In this document: positions 24,764-36,148 of the stretch, in pieces
How the letters are laid out: the number at the start of each line of letters is the position of its first letter
How positions within the stretch are numbered: the first letter of the stretch is position 1
DNA from: Paramyrothecium sp. XJ0827
Taxonomy: Eukaryota; Ascomycota; Sordariomycetes; Hypocreales; Stachybotryaceae
Assembly (NCBI GenBank): GCA_020881915.1
Contig: JAJFPB010000005.1
Span: 3,844,001 to 3,908,000, forward strand
Direction of reading: 5' to 3'
DNA length: 64,000 nucleotides
Notes under the pieces: generated by a model
Databases searched by the model: none
What the model saw: only the letters and a program-made list of their open reading frames with translations
Told to the model about the DNA's origin: nothing
Made by a program: the position numbers and the translations under genes

Positions 24764-25774
24764 CTATTTGCTACCAAGCCGTCCCTTCGGCAGATGTGGC
24801 GCCAGGAGGAACCATAAGCGAATGACGAGCCGGTGGATGACGCCCTTGGTGAGCATGGTGAGTCCATGACTGAAGAAGCTCTTTAGCAGCTCACCGCGCA
24901 GGCCGTCGTAGAGGGCCTTGATGCCCTCGTTCTTGATGATCCGCAACACAACCCCAAATATAGTCCTGTCAAGCAGCTCGAGGATTCGCAAGATTACGGC
25001 CTTGACGCCGTTCCGCGATGTCTCCTTGGCCGGCTTCTCCCCAAGTGGCTCGGATGGCGTCTCGCTCGCCATCTGGAGCCTCGTCTTACCCGTTTGGAAT
25101 GGATAGGTCAGCGCGGTAGCAGTGGCCTTGCTGAAGGCCGCGAGCAGGAACGCCACCCATGCCACGGGCACGTCCTCGTCCTCCAAAGCCGGGATAACAC
25201 GGCTCGCGAGCCTGCGATTGACGAAGAAGGTGATGCTGGGATTCAGGGTGAGGACGAGCGTCGCCGAGTAGCCGGCCCATAGCCCGAGGAACCCGTTCTG
25301 TTTCTTGATAGCGCCGAGTATCTCCCGTAGCGTCTGGCCTTCCTCGTCCGGCGCGACCTGCTTCCGCGTGACGACGTTGGATACGGGCGTTGTGACCGCC
25401 CTCGCGCAGGCGCCGGCCAACGCGCCGAGCGCCAACTCCTGCAGCACCTTTGGCTTTTGGTTTCCCCTTCGGCGGAGGTAGCTATAGAAGCCAAAGAAGA
25501 GAAAGCTGTCGACAACCGACTTGCCCACGTCGGCGCCGAGGCCTCTGTACAGCGCGGGGACGCCTCCCTCCTGAGCAATGATGGCCCGGAATGCGTCTAC
25601 GAGCCCGTCGTAGCGGGGCTGCGCACTCCCGTCCTCGCCGTTCTGTAGCTTCCGCTGAGCCTTGAAGCGCGTGTTGACAAGGTCCAAGGGGTAGAGCGCC
25701 GCCGTCGAGATGGCCGTCCCGACGGACCCAGACACGGCGTGGCCCAGCGCGTTGAGTGCCGGGTTAGCTGCCAT
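24764..25774 (-). CDS. SLC25 (mitochondrial carrier) family transporter, possibly peroxisomal
   Basis: One exon, 336 residues. Three repeats of the carrier family are visible, with signature sites YPLDLVNTRFK (first), TPVSNVVTRKQ (second, with Ser-Asn replacing the acidic residue) and YPFQTGKTRLQ (third). Transmembrane helices flank each repeat (for example GSVGTAISTAALYPLD and GLWAGYSATLVLTLNPSITFF). The degenerate second signature and the NPSITFFVNR helix resemble the PMP47/PMP34/ANT1 branch, which imports ATP or other nucleotides into peroxisomes. A mitochondrial location remains possible. Between repeats 2 and 3 is a hydrophilic loop around residues 225-250. The substrate cannot be told from sequence alone. 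Confidence 0.85.
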   Translation of the reverse strand: MAANPALNALGHAVSGSVGTAISTAALYPLDLVNTRFKAQRKLQNGEDGSAQPRYDGLVDAFRAIIAQEGGVPALYRGLGADVGKSVVDSFLFFGFYSYLRRRGNQKPKVLQELALGALAGACARAVTTPVSNVVTRKQVAPDEEGQTLREILGAIKKQNGFLGLWAGYSATLVLTLNPSITFFVNRRLASRVIPALEDEDVPVAWVAFLLAAFSKATATALTYPFQTGKTRLQMASETPSEPLGEKPAKETSRNGVKAVILRILELLDRTIFGVVLRIIKNEGIKALYDGLRGELLKSFFSHGLTMLTKGVIHRLVIRLWFLLAPHLPKGRLGSK

Positions 25775-26645
25775 GATTTCCCTTCAGCTTCCAGATGAGA
25801 GACCGGAGTGTAACTATGAAGAAATAAATGAACGAGCCAGCATTGGCAGATTTGATTACGAGGTACGGCCTTGGTTTTTGTTCTATGATCTGTCGAACAG
25901 TCGAGGGCGTAGCAATGCACCGGGCTTTGAATTGAGGTAGCCGAGGTATTCCCTTTCAGAGGTGCATGCCTTTCCATGCAGCTGCGGGCTGCTACCTTTA
26001 GCTCTGGGCACATGCCACATCCCCGGAAAGTGACGTCATTAGGTGATTCATAGAGGGCCACTTACCAATTCGTCGGGAACAACAGAGTAAGGCGCTCCTT
26101 TACTGATGTGGGCTAAGGCACCGTAAATAATGTAGTAGTGAGGTTCACATAATGACCGTTGGTAATTTAAGAGATTTGTCTGATCGCCAGAACCCCGGCC
26201 TTCAAGTACCGAGGGCCTCGAAGACGGTGACGCTGTTATTTGAGTATTCGAGCTCTCGTTATTTTCAAGCTTGGACCGGAACCTATAACACTGCAACGGC
26301 AGCGCAACAAGTGGAAGGGGGAACAAGTTTCTTCAACTTTGTGGGTGACAGCTGTTGGCTTTCGTGGAAACCGAAAACCGACTCAAACACGCTCTGAAGC
26401 GGGTATGGAATTTTGTCACAATTGCTCGTTGTCAATTTAAGATGCTATGAATACAAAGCTCTCTTCCTTTAGTCCCCAGTATCAATGGTATATGCTCCAC
26501 GGGGTTAAAAAACCCCCTGCTTATTGGAAATCATGCCCGTAAAACGCCTACCCGTAAATGCCTGCCATCCTGAATGTTGGTTCGTACTAATGAGGAAGAA
26601 ACAAAAACAAAAAAAAAGAAGAAGAGCATTGAGGAATGCTCTTGG
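25775..26645. other. intergenic region: carrier promoter and SGF73 3' region
   Basis: About 870 bases upstream of the carrier (-) and downstream of SGF73 (-). Composition is moderately AT-rich at 26040-26530. An A-rich purine run lies at about 26599-26628. No coding content recognised. Confidence 0.45.
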
Positions 26646-28188
<1,543 letters not shown>

Positions 28189-31100
28189 GGTGTTCAGATG
28201 GCGCAATCAAAGCCTGCTCCCCAGCGCTGGGCAGGGCACAAACGACGGAGTGAAGTGAGAAATGACATACAACGGAGACACGTGATGCAAGCCCAGCGGT
28301 GTCTGGTAGCCTGTCGTGGCCTGGCCTGTCCTGTTCACCACGCAGCGCAGCCTGATGTTCGTGGTGGCGCGATAAGGGCGATGTGGAGCTGCCAGCCAGC
28401 CCAGCCTTGCCTTGCGACGATGAATCAGGCAGGGATTCCGGCTTGTTGGTCGTTCCCCCGTCCCGCCGTTTCACGACCTGAGGCTGCCGCGCCGTAGCTT
28501 ATGTAATTCAAGGTCCCTCCCTCCCAGGGCCGCCCCCGGTCACTTTAGGTTGCTGGCATTAGGTAAGGTAAAGACCCTCGAATGGGCCTAGTCCAAATTG
28601 ACAATTCACCGTATAGAGTACTTGTGTCCTATCTAACATACCTTAAGCCAGGTTAAGATTAATAGGTTCTAATCCAGTACATCAATGATCTTGTTCATCT
28701 CCTACCTGCATGCTACATTACCGTAAGGGTATGTCGAAGCTATAACTTCTATCTCGATATATGGCCGGGAGAGAAAATATTATAAACAGAGCGTCTCTAC
28801 CTAGCCTAGCAAGACATCGAAGCTTTCATAAAACAAACCACTGCTACTAGTACCTCCAGAGCTCCTGTTCACCTCGGCACGTAGGACAAGTGTGTTTTCA
28901 CCAGTTTCCATCTGGTCGTTATTGAGTTACCGGAGATACATAATCTAGTTGACAATCAACCCACGTTGCGCCCCAGGGTTCGGCTTTTCACTCAAGCGAA
29001 GCCCTCGATGGGGTTCATGCTCCCTCTTCCCTGCTCGAACCCCCGGCACCAACACAAGCGCCATTAGGTCCTCCTAATCTGCGTGGATGCTTCTACTTGT
29101 ACATACAAGCAGCTATCTAGAAAACATCCCGTTGATAGGAAACCAGCCTGGTTTCTGTAGTGGATATAATAAGAATAACATATAAACTGCTTCCGTTTCT
29201 TTGCGTTGCTGTTGGTAATAGTGAATCTTGTCTACAGTTCAGGAGGCTATCTTTGTGATGAGGAAACTAATGTATAGAAATGCCGAATTACAATTTTGAA
29301 ACTACGGACTCCGCAATTAGGGGATATTTTGTGACATTTCATGGCCACATTAACTAGTCTAACCCTGCGCTTTTTGAATTTGCACGACGAAGAAATTAGC
29401 TTCTGTTTGATGCATTGAAAAGTTCACGAGGACTGTATTCCTTATTCTGCTTCGTTCTCGATACATTGTGTGTTCGCCTGGTTTTCCAAATTCTTCAGGA
29501 ACAGAAGTCATCAGATACGCTAGGTATCAGGATATGGACAGGGAAAATCGGGCAAGGTTGAGTTTCCTTGGCTTACAGGGTCATCGGCAGTCATTGCATG
29601 GAAAGCTTACCATGCATAGGAACGAAGGCACTGTCATATCCGAAATTACTGCACCCGCGAGCGCCCCTGTCAATCATTCAAACCTGGGGGAGATGACATG
29701 CAGCCGAGCGCGGCTGAATGTGGCGGAGGTAAGCAACAAGCAGAGGCGAGGGTCGGCCAAGCATTCACGGTGCAGACGCATGTCGGCATGCCGGCATGCC
29801 GATGCAGGCCAGTGAGCCAGCCCAACGCATGCTGGGACCCCTGGCTGATCCTATATATTTCTTTCGGACCCCCTGACTGATAGTCTTGCGTGCGTGTTAA
29901 TCCATAGTCGTGTTCGCGGATTTAAAATTCAAACCACAAACCCCCTCACGAAGTCGCCATTGTGATTTGCAACCACATCGACCTTGGTAGATATAATAGA
30001 GACGCAAGGTGGTCTAACAGAATTAGGATTTGATACGTCTTGGAGTCCCTATCAGAGCCTTGGCTCAAGCCAGCATTGTTGTTGCCCAGAATAACACATG
30101 CCAAGATCTGCCACTTCCCGTCAGGGGCATTGCTAGAGAATCCACACTGGTCTGACTACCTCGTAAGTGTCAACTGTTGAGTTTTGAGCCTCGAGGCGAT
30201 TTGCTTCTTTCATACTTGCATTGAAATTGTTCCAATTTGGGCAGGTGGCACCAAAACAGACATGTGGGCACTTTTCGTGGTGTTCGAGGGCGGTATATGA
30301 GGTCTTTGCTTAACGACGTCGTCACTGGCACACCATTCCGATCACTCCATGCATGTGATAACGAGAGTCTTATGTTTAAACTCAGCCTTTTGTAACATAA
30401 AATGGGATCTCCATTTGAACAAGATCCGTCAATTTGGTTTTGGCACGTGGTGATAAGCACAAACAACTCCTCAATTCAGGATCGTTTCTGGAGAGCCGTC
30501 GTTGTATCTGCGATGCTAGCTGCCGAACCCACTCATTCGTGCTAATTAGACACATGGATCACTCACAGTAGGACGTAGATCCAATGCCGAACTATTCAAA
30601 TCTCTGGTAGTGACTCCTCAAACCTTGTAACCAATTCTTCAGGGGAGTGTACTGCAAAAGTCTGAAGTCCTTGCGTTGATGCAGTCTCCTAGACAGAAGG
30701 AGTCTCGGGTATTTCAGTATTTAAAGTACGTTGGTTTCTTCATCTCAACGGGGCGCAAAGCCACGAATCTGTGTTCTAATTATCCCTTACATACGACAAC
30801 TCCAACATGGATTCCAATGTCTTCTGTATCTAGAACACATGCTTAGTTTTGCATACACTAAACTAAGTTTAAGTAGAGCAACTGTTGAATAACCCTCTGT
30901 GATTTATGATCGAGTGGTTCTATTACTGCATTGTTTTATGAAGCAACTAAAACAATATGATACCTCGTCCGACTTGCTCGTCCCTTTTGAAAAGTAGTTT
31001 ACCTACTTTTATGTTCTTGGCACGTGGTAACGAAGCCACATTCAATGACTGCGCAAAATGTGAGCTGGCACGTTTCCGAGGAAGAATCCACGGACAGTCA

Positions 31101-31639
31101 GGTTGAAAAATTACCAATCTGCTGAAGGAACATGCCGCAAACTCACAAACCAGACGAGTCGACATTTGGCTCCATGCGTTCCAGTAGCAAAGCACGACGC
31201 TCGTGCCTATGTGCCTAGGGAAGATTCTGGAGAATCCCAGATCTTTGCAAATACGACACTTTGGTAGATCAAAGTTGGAGTATCTGAATAGCTATCACTG
31301 TGTGTCATGTGCGCGCCGTGTAATATGACCAGTGAAAATGCCAACAACGAGGGACATTGATGCTACATGCAAAACAGCGCAATGACACACATCCATGGGC
31401 ATATTTAGGACTGGGCTTGACATCTTTACATTGGTCCGAGTTTCGCAGCGGCGACTGGCCTGTTGAAGGCTACTGGCAGAGTATGAGACACAGCATGGAA
31501 TTTTGTCTTCGTCTCGGGATGGGAAAGTTATTCGGGTTAAAATTATAATATCAGTAGTAATATCTCTTCCTCTCATCTTGGCCCCTTTCATGACAACACT
31601 CACAATCACTGCAATTGCTGGTGATACCATGCAGAAACA
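28189..31639. other. gene-poor, comparatively AT-rich region
   Basis: About 3.4 kb after the SGF73 promoter with no convincing gene. The first 350 bases are GC-rich promoter. From about 28560 to 31600 the DNA is clearly richer in A/T and in TA/TT steps than the coding regions. Short frames here (for example 29468-29815 plus, 30170-30466 minus, 30947-31195 minus, 31295-31630 minus) show no motif I recognise. A decayed repeat or transposon is possible but no terminal repeats were found by eye. Confidence 0.5.
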
Positions 31640-31792
31640 GTGAGGTCAAAGTCAAAGTCAAAGTCTAAAGATCCCCAAAGGCCTCCTTGTCTCACGGTGG
31701 TTCATCTCGAGCTTGGGAACGGCTTCACAACAACATCCCGAGATACCACACCGGGAAACTCCCATTCGCATTCGCCAACCCCTCTACCTAAA

Positions 31793-32206
31793 CGCGACCC
31801 TGCAGGGAAACCGCCTCAGCATATCTGTTTCCCCGAAAATGCCAAGCAGGGCGAGCCCGGCGGGGTCGAGGACATTGACGTCGAGACACTCGTGGGACAC
31901 ATTGTAGGGGGTGGATTTTTGATAACGTTAGTGGCGTGACCGAATGCTCACAGCACGAGTCGCATGGTACTCTTTTTTCCTTCCCTGATTTCCCTAATCT
32001 TCCACCGGACCTCCCCAGAATGTTCTGGCCTGTCGCCAGTTCACCTTCTTGGAAGCGGCCGAGGAAAACGACGACCTAGATGGAGACGCCGGCAATGCCA
32101 ACTTTGCCAGCCCAAACTCGCTCTAGGACCTGTGGCTGGACAAGAACACAAACTTGTTCAGCTTCAACGGCCGCTGCAATAAGGTGGCGGATCCTTGCTA
32201 CTGCTG
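31793..32206 (+). pseudogene. degenerate coding relic, family unknown
   Basis: Two adjacent stretches read like protein but in different frames. One contains ENAKQGEPGG then EDIDVETLVGHIVGGGF and stops at 31937-31939. The other reads CRQFTFLEAAEENDDLDGDAG, then a TAG, DLWLDKNTNLFSFNGRC, NKVADPCYC and a TGA. The composition (acidic, Gly/Asn-rich, paired cysteines) suggests the end of a secreted or extracellular protein. There is no start codon in frame and there are at least two internal stops, so I call it a relic rather than a spliced gene. A correct splice model missed by eye is the main alternative. Confidence 0.35.
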
Positions 32207-33733
32207 ATGGATGATCGGCCACTGTCGGTACGTTTTCATCCATACTTACATTCAAGCATCCTTTCTCCCGTTCCGTCCTTGACTTATTCTCCCTGCGTCA
32301 AAATTACCACTCAGCTATATTTGGCCCTCGGATGTCCCATTAAGTCACCATCACTTACCGACTAGAATGGCCGACGACCCGACACTCAAACTCTTTGACG
32401 CCTCGCTATGCATTAGCATAGACACGGTCGACAAGGGCGTCCCCGCCCGCGACGCGCCACTGACGACTGAAAAGGCCGTCGGAGCGGCGTGGCAGGACGA
32501 GAAGGGCTACCGGCAAAGGACAGGGACAGTTACAAGGAGGGGAACTTGGGTGGTGACAGAAGCGGAGACGGCGGCGGCGGCGGCGGCGGGATGGACGACT
32601 TTTGGCACGGTCAGCAAGCCGTGTGGCTCCGGAGCGGCTTGGATGGGGAGACAGAAGGAAGACTGTTCAAGGTCTAGAGGCGCTCGGCTGGGCACATATT
32701 CACTAGTCCCTTGGCCCTACAGAACTATACCTCTTGAGTGGGTAGAGGAAACAGCGAAGATTTGTGCTCATCTAGGCCGACCACTCATAAAGAATGATGC
32801 TCACACCACACTCGATTGTTAAGGCTCTGAACACAGGGGGGCGGTCGTGTCCCTTTCTCTATCTCTCTGTCCGCGGTCTTACCGCCAAAAACAGTCATGG
32901 ACTGATCTTGTTTCATGCAAAACGAAGGAAAAGAAAAGAAACAGAGCGAATAAACTATGACCATCATACATCCTATTCGTCTCCTCGTAAGCCCTAAACT
33001 AAGCCGATGCCTGGGACTTACACCATAGTTCCCCAAACCCGACTTGCAAAGATAAGCAACATTTCGCGAGGGAAAAGGCCGACCTCGACCCTTGGGCGAA
33101 TGCTGCGCCTAATATGGAGAAGTGGAAATAGACAAAAATCTCCGTCAAGGACTGCGGTTGGCCTCGTGAGCAATGTGATGGGACTTGCGCGTCGTCGTCG
33201 TCAGCGTATTCTCGGCCACCTTCGTCAGGCCGCCTGCAGAGATCCCACCCTCAACTGACAGCATGACGGACGCCGAATTACGGCGCGTCTGCGGCAGACG
33301 ACATGTCCTTGCTAAAAACGGACATGGGCGTTGAAACCTTTTTCCGTGCACAAGACGAGGCCCCAGGAAAATTACTGGGATGTCGGTGTGGCGGAAAGAA
33401 CCTTAGCGGAATGATGCGGCGAGTGGTATCTTTGGAGCGGTCTTCGTGCCGGAGACGGGACCGGTGGAACTAGTCGAGGACTCTTTCGGGTAGCTGTGGT
33501 GATGGCGCGGCATGGATCGGATGGAGGAGACGGACAACATCGTGGATTGCGTCCCCACAGGCCGGCCAGCGAGCGCCGCATGCTAGACCTTGGCATCAGG
33601 GGCGAGGGGGGAAGACGTTGACGTTTGTGACTATAGCCCGTCTGTATCCAGTGCGGCAAATGCGGCAGGGCCATGTTGGGATGCAGGCTCAGGCCTCTAC
33701 GGTTCCCGGTAACCATTAGCCACCACTCCCTGA
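32207..33733. other. intergenic sequence in the gene-poor island
   Basis: No supported gene. One ATG-started frame (32367-32822, 151 codons) overlaps a GGC repeat tract (32572-32590) and shows no family motif, so it is not called. 33140-33700 is GC-richer with short frames on both strands. Confidence 0.4.
32572..32590. repeat. GGC/GCC trinucleotide tract
   Basis: A run of about six GGC units in otherwise non-coding DNA. Confidence 0.85.
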
Positions 33734-33976
33734 GGCAGGGATGCTTCACTCCTGGCAGATTCAAATTCTGAAGGGAATGCTTGCTCCCCTGCGGGCGTGG
33801 GCTCAGTGCCGGCGCATGCTTGCCTTTACTGCCGTCGCGGACATCCTGGCCATGTAGATTGGGCGTGGAAAGGCTGGCCTTTTAAGTGTCGCCGGTGCCA
33901 ATTCAATGTTCTAAACTCGTTGTCTTTGTGCTGGGCATTAGCAGCCTTGTTGCGCAAAACGAGCTCGAAAATTTGA
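33734..33976 (+). other. orphan open frame with two CxxC pairs (possible zinc-binding exon or relic)
   Basis: A plus-strand frame is open for 80 codons between TGA at 33731-33733 and TGA at 33974-33976. It has no ATG. It encodes ACLYCRRGHPGHVDWAW, then KGWPFKCRRCQFNVLNS, giving CxxC, a 17-residue spacer and a second CxxC. That is a plausible four-cysteine zinc site. I cannot link it to splice partners or a named family. Confidence 0.3.
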
Positions 33977-34129
33977 CATTCAGAGCAAGTGAATAACACT
34001 TGTGAACATACTGGTGATTGAGGTCCTTTGTCTATCTTGAGTACAATTTCTTCTGGTTTTTCTCGGTCGCCCTCAAATTCATTCCTTCCGGGACAATATT
34101 AGACCTACGGTGATATCAGCAGGCAATAG

Positions 34130-35607
34130 AGGATTGTTCTATGCAGGGGGTTGCCAACATTCCACCGCTCCTTTTCAGAAGAATATCAACGACTTCCTCC
34201 TCTCAACCGAGGGCAACCCTTCCCGATTCTCGTGTTTTTCGAGTCCCGTCTTTGCTATGTCTAGCCTGTATTCTTATGTTCGCCTGCTGTTCAAGGAGTT
34301 TTCCTGGTCAGGCCGAGTTGACATGGAAATCTTGAGCAGGTTTTTCGAATTCGATAGCAGGAACTCCACCGCTTCAATAAGACGGCTATGCGACTCCGGC
34401 TCACACTCGTCGAGGGCACCCAGCACGATAGTATTGTGTGGATGACATGGACTGAGTCGAGCAGTTGCTCTCTGCAGTTATTGAAGCCCAAAACTGATCC
34501 TTCTAGTTTCGGATCGCGGTAGAGGTGCCGGAGTTGTTTTCGTACGTGGTCAAGACTGTTGGGAGTAGTCGGCATTTGGCGAACACGGCTTTGGAGAATG
34601 GAAAGCGGCTCACAACGCTCTGCTTCGTTCGGTTGCAGCAGAAGAGTGCAAAACGTGCCTAACTTGCAGAAGCTTCGAGTGAGTCCTGGATGTGGTCAAT
34701 GACCTTGGAAGTGAGGAAGGGTTTACCAGCCCCAGCTAGATATCATTCATTTACAGCTGGTGCATGAACTTCACAGCAAGTGGACTAGATTTGGCGGCGC
34801 GTGGACTGGATCGGATAGCTGCGGTAACATAGACATGCAACACTCATGGGGGCCTTGAAGCCATAGAATCACGGACGAGGTGCTGCTGCTCCCCCACTCA
34901 GCAATGTACATGCTGCAGCAGCCACTTGCACGTAGCAGACTTCCATGCCTCCTTGGGAGCTTCGTAGTGTTTTCCACGGGTATTGGCGAGATCTAATCTA
35001 GAATGCTGACAAGGTGCTCGTCGCTGGTTAGTCGTCGACTCGCTCGAACCCCTCGAGGAGGAATCTGCCAGCGGACTCCAGCTGTCGCACGTTCTGGCCA
35101 ATTTCACGTGGTTCTGAGCCGATGGGCAACATTAACATATCAGTCGCAACACTTGAGGACGTACGCACGCAAAAAAAGCTTAATATTCGTTGAGAGCGGC
35201 AGAAAGGGCGTCTCGGCGTCCCACCAGAGTCCGGGCGATGGCCTGGACATCCCTACTCTCAAACGGCCACCGAGCGCGCACTCCAATCCACCTGATTGCC
35301 CCGGCCGTCTTCTCGTGGCTCGGATTCTTTTTCCAGGCCTGTGGCCAAGAGCTGGAGCCGCGACGAGCAGTCGTCGAGCGTGTGTGCGGCGCAGTCGCTG
35401 CGAGGTCTCGAGTCGGGGCCCGTTTTGACCGCAAAGGAGCCCATGCGCGCCTTGGGGAAGAACATGCAGCCTGCTGGACTCGCTCTGTAGAAGCTCGATA
35501 TCGGGTTTTGCATCCTGGGCCGAGTTCAGATATCGAGAGCACGGCGACCTGGCTGCCTATGTTACCTGCATCACGGCGATGATGCTAGCTGCTGCTGAGA
35601 GCCCCAT
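34130..35607 (-). pseudogene. decayed NLR/STAND gene (fungal STAND N-terminal domain plus NACHT)
   Basis: Successive blocks on the minus strand, in changing frames, follow the order of a fungal NACHT protein. The N-terminal domain is ASIIAVMQVT, a TAG, then YLNSAQDAKPDIELLQSE (from 35607), TLDDCSSRLQLLATGLEK (frame open 35513-35259) and ARWPFESRDVQAIARTL (frame open 35542-35180). A linker reads HYEAPKEAWKSATCKWLLQH (about 34957-34900). SSVILWLQGP just before the P-loop lies near 34890-34850, but the GKT that should follow is lost. Then come RKQLRHLYRDPKLEGSV (34575-34291 frame), the Walker B block TIVLGALDECEPES with KISMSTRPDQE (34432-34274), and NIRIQARHS and EEEVVDILLKRSGGML (to about 34130). 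Walker B has Gly where Asp is usual. Multiple stops and frameshifts make it non-functional. Intact relatives are signalling proteins involved in fungal self/non-self recognition. Confidence 0.8.
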
Positions 35608-36148
35608 CCATTGCGTTCGGTGGCATGGGGTTGCAGAAGTACACGAGAGGCGTGCGTCAGGAAAGCGACTCGGTACCGGACAAAATGACTTAGTGGTACC
35701 GGTAGGCGCCAGGCGCCGCCTCGTAAGGCTGCGTGCGGGGCCGCTACTGTACAACCGGACCCATGCATCCCGTCGAATAACTTTACTTGCACTTACAGGA
35801 CGGCAGCTGCACGTCGCTTAAAAATACAACGATTGGAAGATTTGGTCTCGGTCTCATTCATAACCTCTGATTAACTGACGTTTCTTAACAGACTCCTGTG
35901 CCGGCTCCCTCCCCCGTCATCATCGTACAAGTACACAGGCCGGCAGTGCTCTGAAAATGCACAATCAACTCCATCGATCCGGAACTCCAAGTAACAGGCT
36001 TGTGCCCTGATAGACCTATTCAAAGCCGTTGGTCCGTCTCATGTCTTTCATCCTTGCTTGCTGTTTACTGCAATATACAACCCGTACGCCTCATCAAAAA
36101 TGATCCACCTCGGAAGCCACTGTCAACCCCAGACGCCAACGCGCTCCG

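Noticed and set aside
28975..29060. tRNA-like B box (GGTTCGA on the minus strand)
   Set aside because: The trailing CC of the B box is missing, no A box lies at the right distance, and no cloverleaf could be drawn.
32367..32822. 151-codon plus-strand frame with an ATG
   Set aside because: It overlaps a GGC repeat, lacks any motif and sits in a relic-rich island; not supported as a gene.
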